This document shows positions 54,241-64,000 of a stretch of 64,000 bases of DNA, one piece after another. The translations under genes were made by a program, and so were the position numbers. Position 1 is the first letter of the stretch, and each line of letters starts with the position of its first letter. The notes under the pieces were generated by a model. It saw only the letters and a list, made by a program, of their open reading frames with translations, did not search any database and was not told where the DNA came from. The stretch comes from Tamarix chinensis. Its lineage: Eukaryota > Streptophyta > Magnoliopsida > Caryophyllales > Tamaricaceae. Location: assembly GCA_030549775.1 (NCBI GenBank), contig CM060175.1:9012455-9076454 (forward strand), written 5' to 3'.

Positions 54241-57200
54241 TTTGTAATTAAAGATAAATTTGTAAACACCAAAACAGAATGAGTAAAAGTTTAATATCAT
54301 AACTAAGATGAACAGAAATTAGCAAAATTATTATTCATAACCTTTACAGTTATGAGAGAGTTTGTACACTAACAAAAAAGTAAACCGGCACGTTATGATA
54401 TGTGATCTTAATTTATACATGATAATATTTTTGGTAAGTACATCTGGAAAGGTGAAAGCAGAAAATGGGGGCCATATGTCTGCCTTGTTATAATAGCAAC
54501 AAATCCCCATGATTTGAAGGATTGCATTGCCATATAAGATCATACTAATAAGGTTAAAAATATGACTACATTTTGAGGTAATACTTTTTTTCACGACCCA
54601 CAACTGTAAGGGGAAAATAGTAGTAAATTAATCATCATGAGATTAGATTATGAAGTTGAAGATCATGTATTTCATAAAAAATTAAACAACTAATATAGGT
54701 GTAATAGCAATTGCATGACAATTGAAATGTTTTATACAAACCTAATGGGGAGAAAAGGAAAGAGAAGTCTTTACTTGTAAGTAGTTGTTTCTATTATGCA
54801 TTTCTAATGTATAAATGTATTTCTCGTTTGTGCTTGCAGGCCCCCTTTAGCACTCATTGCTCTCGTGGGCATTTTTTAAAGGTTGTTAGCAAATATATGT
54901 TAACAAATCAAGCAAAGGTTGATGCATTGAATGAAATTGGTTTTGGGGAACTCCTAAAATTATGTACAACCAATTTTACAAATACAACTTTGTAAATGGA
55001 TTTGTATACATTTTGACTTTGCTTATAGTCATCTAGAGGTTGATCTTGGAAAAAAATTAATAAAATTTGAGGAATCCGATGTTCATGAAATCCTTGGCAT
55101 CCCACGAGGTGATACAACTGTAAAGGTTGAAGGTCCATGGGTTGATATTCAAGACATAGTTGCAGAATATGGTCTGGAAAATGTGAAAGGAATGACGGCA
55201 TCTTGGAATCACATATTGGGATTTATTAAGGAAGACCGATCTGACTACTTGTTTGTTCATGCATTTATTATGTATGCTATGGCTGTGTTATTAGATCCAA
55301 ATTCTAGACGAGAGATCTGTTTATAGTTCTTGCATTCCTTATGAGATTGTTCCAAAATCAAGAACCTCAGTTGGTGCCAATATGTACATAAATCAATTGT
55401 CAATGGCATTCAAAAATGGCGGCAGACTCAAGGGAGACATAGGAATAGGAGAACCTATGCTACTAGTTGCATGTATGTCATCATAGTATAGGAATTTTTG
55501 CCTCTATTTATTTATTTAGTTATACTGGAAAAACAATGGCAAAGTGTATCCACATACATGCAAATGTTGTTATTTTTTTATGTAGATATTGTACATGAAA
55601 AAGACTTATATTAAGGGGTTTACTGTGCCTACCAAATTTCCTCTGTCATCTGCATGGAGTGAAGATCTAGTATCTGCGAGGTTAATGCTGGAGCTAAATT
55701 ATTTCAAAAATGTTAGCCTTGTCGAGGTCAGTACAAATATAAACTTTAATTTTTTTTAATTTTTAGTTATGAGAACACTAATTTTTCAGGTTTATGTTTG
55801 TCGGTTTTAAAATTTTACATGTATTATCCAGGCAAAACCAAGCAATGTTGGTAATCCAACATATTCACATGATCACAACTGTTTCCGTAAAGACCATAGT
55901 GACGCATACCCAAGTGAAATCTAATATGAAGACATGCCTAGTTCTTCATATGTAATATTAACCTTCACGTGCTTATTTCATCTTAATTGTTCCCCTTTTT
56001 ATGTATCTGTTTATACTAATTGGTATTTATAAATCTATGATATTTTTTTTTTACCAATTTCGTAGGACCCGTACGTGAAGATTTTTTCAAATATTCGATC
56101 ATTGAAAGAATGCATCCAATATCATGATGTCGTCGTTTATAATTATATATAACATATTGAGGAATAATTAACTCTGTTGAAATCTCAACAGAAACCCCAA
56201 TCTAGGGATCATCATTCCAATATGGTGTTCCATACAGCGGAATCACCTTCTGGCTTTACTTCACATCCACCTCAGCAACCAACTGAATCTCTATTTGTTG
56301 AGTCAAATAGAGCATCCCCTACGCACCGTTCTTATGCCAGTAAAAAATTAATTCCACCTGATAATAGTCAACCCACATCTCAGAATCGATCAGTTGGGCA
56401 TGATTGTAGTGCATCCCGTAATGAGGATGGTGATCCTATACATGATCAGGAATTTGTACATGTTGCAGGTGAAGAAGTTGTTTCTCATCGTAAGTGTGAC
56501 AATGATCAACAATTTTGCAACAGTATTAAATGCACAAGTCATAGAAGAGCACCTGCCCTCCATATACCAAATGATGACCTAGTATCAAAAGGATGTTGCA
56601 AGATCAATCGTGAATGTTGGCAAGCGTCGAGTGACTAGATCCGCTGCCATAAAATCACCTTTTGTTTGCTCCGTCCAGGCTAAGATGATGATTCCAAACC
56701 ATTCATTGAAAAAATATGTTCAGAGGCTTAATGATGCATCAATTCAGTCAAAGTGAGAATATAATTTTTTGAAATGGTTTATAAACTTTTGTGTTATATC
56801 CTATATTCATGAGGTTATCATCTATATAAATGGTTGTCTGAATTTGATCAGACTTCATGTTGTTGTTGTTTAGTGAAATTGTGTGCTCAATGGTGAATTT
56901 TCATTTGACGAAAGCTGAATTATTGTTATTGATGCCTAAACATTGGGTTAAAAACATGGTATTGTTATGTCTCATATTCATGGTTAACTATGTACATTAT
57001 GCTATGTTATTACTCAATTCTCCTCTATTTTGTAATAGGTTTAATTTTACATATATGTATACATATTTATCTTTTTGTGTAGGTTATTCAGATGTTCTGT
57101 GTAGTTTTCAATCAGAAAGTTGATTCAAAGGGACATAAATCATGAAAGATATACATTAGCCTTGCACAATTTGTAAGTAATTGCTTACCCTGTAACATGA

Positions 57201-57488
57201 TGATGGAAATAATTTCAGTTCTGATGATATAAATCTCTCATGAACAAGTAGGGAGGAATCATAAGTCAACGTTTGTCACCCGACATAAGAAAGCAAATAA
57301 ATACTATTTGTAAGCCAATATTCAAGGATTTTCCACTAACAAATTTAGCCATAGTTGAAATGGTATATTCCTAATCATTGATTCTAAATGTTACTATCAT
57401 CTACATTCATATGTTACTATTATTACGTTTGTAAAGCTAATATTTATACCTCTCCTTGTAGTTGTTTTTATCTATCAATGAAGAAAAC

Positions 57489-58217
57489 CACTGGTTTGTC
57501 ATAGTTTTAAACATTCAAGATGCCAGAAATGACATCCTTAACTACCGAAGTGGGACCCGTAATTTCCTAGGATAGACTAAGCTTCTGAAGAACTTGGTTA
57601 GTCATACTACCGTATTGCATGTAATTCATGGTTTGGGTTTTATAGCTCTATATTACTCTAATGGAAGTTTATTAGCGGAGTACCATAATTACAAACTTTA
57701 AAGATTTCTTGCACCTTTTAAGTAGGGTGTATAAATTATTGCTAATCCTAAGACTATGTAAACCACACCATGAATTAAGACAAAATGGGCATACCTCACC
57801 AATACACATGATTTCCACATATACACTTATGAAAAGGAATATATGTTACATGATAATCATTAATAAAGTCAATGCAATCATGTTTGCATGTCACATATAT
57901 ATTTGAAGTGGCTCACAACAACCTTATTTTTCCTAATAGTTGTTACATTTATTTTTGTTTCATCCCTTACATTGTTTCTTATGTTGCACATAAGAGTATT
58001 GCAATGAGGTATGTTCTTCAGAAAGCAAAACACAATAGAGGAGATGTAGTATCACATTTGGCAAGACATCATGGTGAAGTACCAAAGTATGCAACAACGT
58101 AATACTTTATTCAGTACCATGATTTATATGTGCTTACCTATTATGACGATCTGTGTACTTAGAAACTACTAATATTGTGAATGATAAATATCATGTATTT
58201 ATAAGGACAATTACGGT
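57489..58217 (+). other. Altered catalytic positions of the Ulp1-like domain
   Basis: The catalytic His is kept (CAC, 57489-57491, in NHWFV). Seventeen residues on, where Ulp1 proteins have the Asp of an LDS motif, the codon is AAC (Asn, 57540-57542) followed by TAC. The DCG box that carries the catalytic Cys appears as NYG before LWTISYMDLWDG, with TAC (Tyr) at 58212-58214. Each change fits a G to A substitution. Alignment by eye; the Cys position is less certain than the His. Confidence 0.6.
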
Positions 58218-58759
58218 CTATGGACAATATCATATATGGATTTATGGGATGGGAGGATGACTTCTCAACTTGATATAGTAAGTTACTTTTATGTATTATA
58301 ATTTCCTATAAGTAGGTTTCAATCGTTTGGGGTGTTTTATGATTTCATTGGTATCCTCGTCCATATTGAGATATGATACATAATCGTTGAGTTTGACTTC
58401 TACAGTATTATACTATCCACTATAGATTCTACTATATGGGCTCCTTATTATCTACAGAAGCAAACACAGTCTATGATAAAATATTTGCACCATGTGTAAC
58501 TCCATAAAGTAAGATTCTAACTATGTTTGAATCATGGACCTTTGAATAAGAGATTTCATGAATATGTATCAACATCTTATTGCATGTTTTCTGATGAATC
58601 TTATTTTTATAACAGGTTGTTACTTGTGTGATGTTGGTGTAGCTAGTGGAGGGTGGTGCTTCAGTGGAACTTTTGATATGGACCTGCTTACGTAGCTGAA
58701 GAGATATATATGTCTTAAATTTACTGGGAAACAAATTGCAAGTATAAATCCATGATAAC

Positions 58760-61119
58760 TAATGCCAGTTGTTATGTTCATATATAAAGTTGTAAAGGCA
58801 AGCTCTAAGTAACCAAACTTATGCTACATACAACCTGATTTTGGACTTTAAGGAAAATATACTCTACGTAATGGTCAAACAATGTTCCACCTTTTTGTTT
58901 TAGGTGATAGCAAATGTAATGATGGTTGACACTTTGAAATCATGTTTCATTTGAAGTTTGTAAAGTGTATAGATTATTTGTTCATGCTACTTTTATGTCT
59001 CGGCCATGATAGGACGAACACTGCATGCAATTTGACTGACATGTACATGTATATAAATATAAATGTATAGCTATTACATTCTATAAGTACGTGTAATCAT
59101 AAATAAACGAACAGTAGTAATTTGACTAATATGTTAGTCTACAACAGATAACACATACACATTTATGTTATTATAGTTTCACTTTTTCGTATGAACTAGA
59201 TATACACATAAGTGTACAAGTATTACCTCTTTTAAGTACACTTATGTAAAGCTTAATATACAACCATAATTTGGGTCTCCTAAAATGTTCGTTATATATG
59301 TTACATTCATGTATATGTATGTAAATGTTTATGTATGTGTACTTTGTTATCTAAGTACATGTATAGTAATTTTTAATGCACTACTATAAATTGTGTTCCG
59401 TAATATAGTTTCTGCACATCATAAAAAAACGAACAGTTATAATTTGAACCTTAAGAATAATTTTGTCTGAAATAAGGAACTTATTGTATTAAATAGGTAA
59501 AATGAACCATATATCCCTACCTTTAGAGGAAATTACACTATATATTAAATAAAATAATTCTAAAATTCTTATAATCCTTAACATGGAAAATTAGATGACG
59601 TAAACTTTGAACTCATCGTAAACGTTTGCTAATGAGGATAACTAATTAAGAATTCAGGTTCATGTACACGTGCAATAACAAATATGTACGGGTATAATCT
59701 ATTATATGTATGCCTACACATAATTAAATGTACACATACAAGTGTATGGACTTGGTACAATTAATTGTTTCTCTCTTTATGGATCCTATTATAAAATTAT
59801 CCAAAGTAATATATTATAACATAGATCCATGGCCTTGTAAGAATTCATTAAATGTTGACCATTTAAAATTTCAACTAACATAGCATTACAATCATTATAT
59901 TATAATAATTTGAATATGATCTTACATTAAGGTTTGTAGTTCGATGGGATATTGGATATTGGATGGTGAACTGACAATATTTTAACTATTACTACTAAAA
60001 GTAATAAATATTTCATCAAAAATATTTGTTAATAAGGATAAATTTTGACAAATTCATATTATTGTACACGTACACAAACAAATATGTACAAGTATATTGT
60101 AATAATCATACGTTTACTTCTAATGAAATGAACACATAGAAGTATATGCTTCCTGTGTAATTAATCGTTCCCAATTTCATTATTCATATTATGATATTAT
60201 CCCATATTACTGATTATAACTAATATTGGATTAAATTTTAGGGTATGTACTCTGATCAGGGCATGTACACTTATACTTATCATATTATTTATGCACGAGT
60301 ATATTGGAATAAATATGGAGTTGTTCATAATTGTATGTATAAGTATAATTTGTAGTTTGGTAATATATTACCATATTATTTTGTTCCGTAGATTTAGGGA
60401 TCATATTATCAAATTAGCCAAAACATTTATTATGACATATATATATATACATACAGAAACATTAATATTTATTGGTGACCAAGAACATGTTGAAATTTTT
60501 GTTTATTGTCACAACAGCTATTTTTTGTAATTGTCACATTATTAATTTTTGTCAATCGCCACATTTTAATTATCACAGGACCAGCATTACAAAGTATTTA
60601 AACAGAACAATTAGTTATGAAAAATTTAAAGCATTAGCTTCAGCTTACGGGCAAAAAATTACATTCATGTCAATTGCATAAGATTGAATAAATGAATAAA
60701 TGGTATACCATTATTAAAGCCAAAACACCACCCACAGGATTTAATTGGTTGGCAAACATGATGTATTTTAATCATAGGCATCATTAAAATAATCAATCAT
60801 TAGTTCATATATATGCAGTAAGATGTTAAAGACGAACACCAAAGATTGTTAAGCGAAATCCAAAAAGAAAAATTTTACCAAATAGGGTCAAACTGAATTG
60901 ACGTTTTATACAATACTTCTAATATGATGTATTAATACATAACGTTCATATACATCATGCATTACTGTGGTTGTCTGCATAACAAAAATGACAATGTACC
61001 CCATAACGGTAGCTTAGTCATCGTTCAACCGACAACTGCAAAGTGTTAATATAACCAAATTTATCATAGAAATAAGTGATAGAAATGGCTCACAATCCTA
61101 ACAAAATCAATTAAAACAA
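58760..61119. other. AT-rich interval with diverged GTACAC-rich repeats
   Basis: No gene recognised. The segments about 59610-59830 and 60010-60215 are diverged direct copies: both have TTGTTAATAAGGATAA-like, CAAATATGTACxxGTAT and ACAxxCxxAAGTAxATG words. A third weaker copy may lie at 60235-60425. TGTACA, GTACAC and ACATAT words recur throughout, echoing the 265-bp array. Confidence 0.5.
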
Positions 61120-61131
61120 TATATTACTTAC

Positions 61132-61520
61132 TTGAACACATGTCCAAATGTCATGATCTGTTTTACCACATTGGCTACAAGTTTGGACTCTTTTCTACAG
61201 TGAAAATATAAGTATATTATACACATACATATTTTCTATTAACAAACCGGTGGGGAAAAATACGTGTTCATATATGTTTGTAAACTTCGACGATGTCATT
61301 GCCTGGTCTTGTACAAGAGGACAATGTTCGGTCGTAGTGACAAATGGTTTAGCACCATCATGTCCATGTGCATCACACCATCTTGATCGGCAACATTTGC
61401 GATTATTATGGCCCAATTCACCACATACTGAACAACATGCCAGCCTAATCCTAAGACTATCTTTAACACCACCAACGAGGTTGGTGGCTTTCATATAACA
61501 AGCCATTACCGAAAAACTAC
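61132..61520 (-). pseudogene. CCHC zinc-knuckle protein fragment, convergent to the Ulp1-like gene
   Basis: On the minus strand the larger piece (about 61520 to 61248) encodes VKDSLRIRLACCSVCGELGHNNRKCC, a CX2CX4HX4C knuckle, then further Cys/His residues (WCDAHGHDG...HCPLV). A second piece (61194-61132) flanked by AG and GT encodes CSQCGKTDHDIWTC, another CX2CX4HX4C knuckle. Such knuckles end many plant transposase-derived proteins and nucleic-acid-binding proteins. The phases of the two pieces do not join cleanly with the borders I see, so either the borders are off or the gene is broken. I recognise no upstream domain on the minus strand. Confidence 0.6.
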
Positions 61521-61569
61521 CTTTAAGTTGTGGATTAAAACAAACAAACACCACCCACACATATCATAA

Positions 61570-64000
61570 TTAGTGACAAATATAGATGTAACTACTATAA
61601 TAAAACTAACATAGGAGTATAGAATTACCTAGAGACAACGTTTTATCAGTAGATAGATAAAAATCCACACTAATCATGAATTTACTAACTAAGTGTATAT
61701 CTTTGAACATTGTAATAACAGACTCCCCATTCACAATCAGTATTTTGTCACCGGAAATGTTTTTCATAATATAATTTCATAACCAACCCACATATGGGCG
61801 TGTGACACATCATGCACATGTCTTCGAAACCATGTCGTAGAGCATTAAAAGACAAACTTTGGAATTCACTTGGCTAATATCGACAATAATACCATCCTTT
61901 TGTAATTGTAGTGAATATTATAATGATAGAGAGTTCACTAACATGACTAAAAGAGAAAACGAATTACATAATAAGCTGTCAATAATGACTATTATAATTG
62001 CCTGCAATTATAACAATGAACAACCTGAAATATAACAAGACTAAGAATATGAATTTCAATTGAAGCATGATAAAGCCATACCTACAAGATCAATTATCCA
62101 CTTCAATAGGAGGACAAATGGTGCTTGTGCATAGAGGGTCTAAAAAATGCATGCTCTCTCACATAATGTACATCTCATTCCATTCATTCCAAACATACTT
62201 GTAAAAGAAAGCCGAATATAATAAGGATAACTATAACTAATTAAATGTTCTCACCTATATACAACATCAAATGGTACTTTTTTAATCACATCCGGATGAA
62301 GACAATAAATGTAGTAGCACATTGAATGAGAATATTATGTCCGTAGATAATACAGTTCTGAGTTTACATGCATGATCTCCACTACATTTAATTAACACAA
62401 TTTATTATTGGTGGTGTAGTCATTTAATAATATGTGAAAAATGTAAAGGAAAGTACGACATTGTTCACTCAGGATATTTACAGAGTAGAAAATTGGTGCC
62501 ACGTAATAGTATTTGAAATAAGAAATTGTTTTATGTTGTTTCATAACAATTAATATAGGACATACTTACCTCTGGAGAATAGTCAATTCCTATGTTCATA
62601 AATGAAACTCCTTTAGTGGTAAAAATAAATGCCGGTTGTTATGTTCACGTAACTATATTCACACAACTCAAAAAAAATTTCCGTTGCAATTGAATTAATT
62701 TTGGGAATCATATTCCATATATTAACGTTTGAAAGATTTTTCGTAACTGTAATTTTATAAAAGGAGCAAATAATTTTAAAGTCAATTTCATACTTCATCA
62801 AAAATATCACACTTCAATTTCATTTTAATTTAGGAATGGTAACGGCCGTACTAGGACAAGAATGCAAAAAAATATCCCCAAACCCGTAAAAAAAATTGAA
62901 GCTCTCTTATTACATCCTGCACAACATTTCTTGGCCCATGTCCACAAACCAAACCAACGACAACTTCCCCTAAACCCATAAAAATAATGCAAAACCTCAA
63001 ATAATCCGTAAAAATTATTAACATACTTTTATGAACCATAAACTATTCCCCATAATACTTTCACAAACCCCAAATCGAGGGTAAATTTCCCAACTGGGCC
63101 ACAACACTACGGGGGATGATGGTATCTGTATTCCGATAGACATGGAAGCTTTGAAAATAAAGCTGAAAGGAAGATGAAGAGACAAAACATAAAACCTATA
63201 TCCGGAAAAGGTGTCGCATTAATAATTTGCTCATCATTTTTAGAATATTAAATTATGATGAATTTTTCTACTCCACGTGCCTGAAATGCCATTCATATAT
63301 ACATTAACTTTCAAACTACATACACAAACGTAACTATATACAACAGATGAACATTGCCAAAAACATCAAGTGGCTACATAACCATACTATTATACAGATG
63401 GAAGTAATAATGGAACATGTGGGGTGCATCGACAACAAGCTTCCTGAAATACATGAGATTTGGGTCTCTAACAATGTTGTTTTCAAAAATAGTAGTCGCT
63501 TGGGGAATAACACACTTCATTTCCATTTAGAGTGGAGCTTAAAGTCTCTAAAGACAATGACACTGTAAAATATTCAAATGGAATTGAAATCTAAATACTT
63601 AATAAGTTAACATATGGAAAGAAAGTAACAACATCCAATAATTATAATACGACAGGTATAGCAAAACAGTTATCATCATAGATGTTGCAAGGATAAGAAT
63701 AAGAAGGCGTCATTATACTGACACTGAAACTTGTATGGAGATACTCAAAAATATTTTCCAATTTGGTGCCATCACCTAATAATGTTGATGATGCCTTTAT
63801 TAAAAACCCACCCCATCTTCATACCATGATTCGAAAAAAATAAAGAAACAAGGACACAAATAAAAAGTTGATGAAAACACTGACCTAGAAAACCCAAACA
63901 CATTGTTTTACAACACATACGTACACAATTGCAAACCATAAAATACATGAAAGAAACCCAAGGCCCAAAGAACTATTTTACCTTTTCCAACAAGCTCTAA
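61570..64000. other. AT-rich interval without recognised gene
   Basis: Minus-strand frames contain isolated Cys-bearing stretches (for example FNALRHGFEDMCMMCHTPICGLV near 61775-61850 and GMNGMRCTLCERACIF near 62140-62190). They may be exons of the zinc-knuckle gene but match no family I know. The plus-strand frame 63347-63568 is likewise unsupported. Confidence 0.35.

Larger units (their letters stand above)
52248..58755 (+). pseudogene. Mobile-domain-like / Ulp1 (C48) protease-like fusion gene, multi-exon, decayed
   Basis: Exon 1 (52248-52331) encodes MEPSDRKKCRIVRRPGSDHI and eight more residues and ends at AAG before GTACAT. Exon 2 starts after TGCAG at 54840 in matching phase: CSRGHFLKVVSKYML, ALNEIGFGELLKL, then, after frame loss, FEESDVHEILGIPRGDTTVKVEGPW and YLFVHAFIMYAMAVLLDPNSR (to about 55325). 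A piece at 55586-55726 gives KGFTVPTKFPLSSAWSEDLV. A Ser/His-rich linker fills 56177-56638, followed by RRVTRSAAIKSPFV. The Ulp1 part shows NEENHWFVIVLNIQD (57480-57525), YMDLWDGRMTSQLDI (about 58221-58270) and LKRYICLKFTGKQIASINP ending at 58755. The order matches plant genes with a mobile-domain-like N-terminus and an Ulp1 C-terminus, often carried by MULEs. Ulp1 cleaves SUMO, but the catalytic Asp and Cys are replaced here. Confidence 0.72.

Overview
The window is a gene-poor, AT-rich stretch of plant nuclear DNA, almost certainly from an angiosperm. It is built mainly from decayed, mutually nested transposable elements. The plant assignment rests on the element families: an L1-type LINE, several Ty3/gypsy and Ty1/copia lineages, a plant-type Helitron, a Mutator-like element (MULE), a GRF-zinc-finger/coiled-coil gene and an Ulp1-type gene with a plant mobile-domain-like N-terminus. 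There are no bacterial-style operons and I found no rRNA or tRNA gene. Nearly every coding remnant carries stops or frameshifts.

Layout. 1-2175: 3' part of an L1 LINE. 2176-3046: Ty3/gypsy RT-RNase H remnant. About 3042-5280: copia-type LTR, primer-binding site and gag remnant, probably SIRE-like. 6120-8078: Athila/Tat-like gypsy protease-RT-RNase H remnant. 8340-16844: minus-strand gypsy element (integrase start, RNase H, RT, protease, gag, PBS, 5' LTR of about 5.25 kb). A plus-strand gag-protease piece of the same family lies inside that LTR, and a plus-strand RT-RNase H piece follows at 16845-17868. 18775-20830: minus-strand Helitron Rep/helicase remnant. 21514-38196: a nested nest in which a copia pol remnant (26215-27156 and 33423-34786) is split by an unclassified insertion. 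That insertion carries a 4.6-kb solo LTR with a perfect 5-bp target duplication. A further 4.2-kb solo LTR with perfect target duplication lies upstream and a 3.4-kb LTR lies downstream.

38772-49309: an end-to-end MULE with terminal inverted repeats of about 195 bp. It holds a mudrA-like transposase pseudogene (plus strand, introns recognisable) whose first intron contains another solo LTR (39391-43216, perfect CTCTA duplication). Convergent to it is a GRF zinc finger/coiled-coil/membrane-anchor pseudogene (minus strand). This is the arrangement of maize MuDR (mudrA facing mudrB), with an unrelated second gene. I consider it the most interesting system in the window.

52248-58755: a multi-exon plus-strand gene with a mobile-domain-like N-terminus and an Ulp1 (C48) protease-like C-terminus. 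Its catalytic Asp and Cys appear replaced by Asn and Tyr. A tandem array of about 265-bp units occupies intron 1. A convergent minus-strand zinc-knuckle gene piece lies at 61132-61520. The rest is AT-rich sequence in which I see no gene.

Five giant LTRs (11595-16844, 21514-25689, 27810-32436, 34787-38196, 39391-43216) belong to one family. All have TGTAA(C/T)-type starts and GTGTTACA-type ends, and they share an internal conserved block. Each has evolved its own private internal tandem repeats. All exon, domain and boundary statements come from reading the sequence by eye; no alignment or database search was run.
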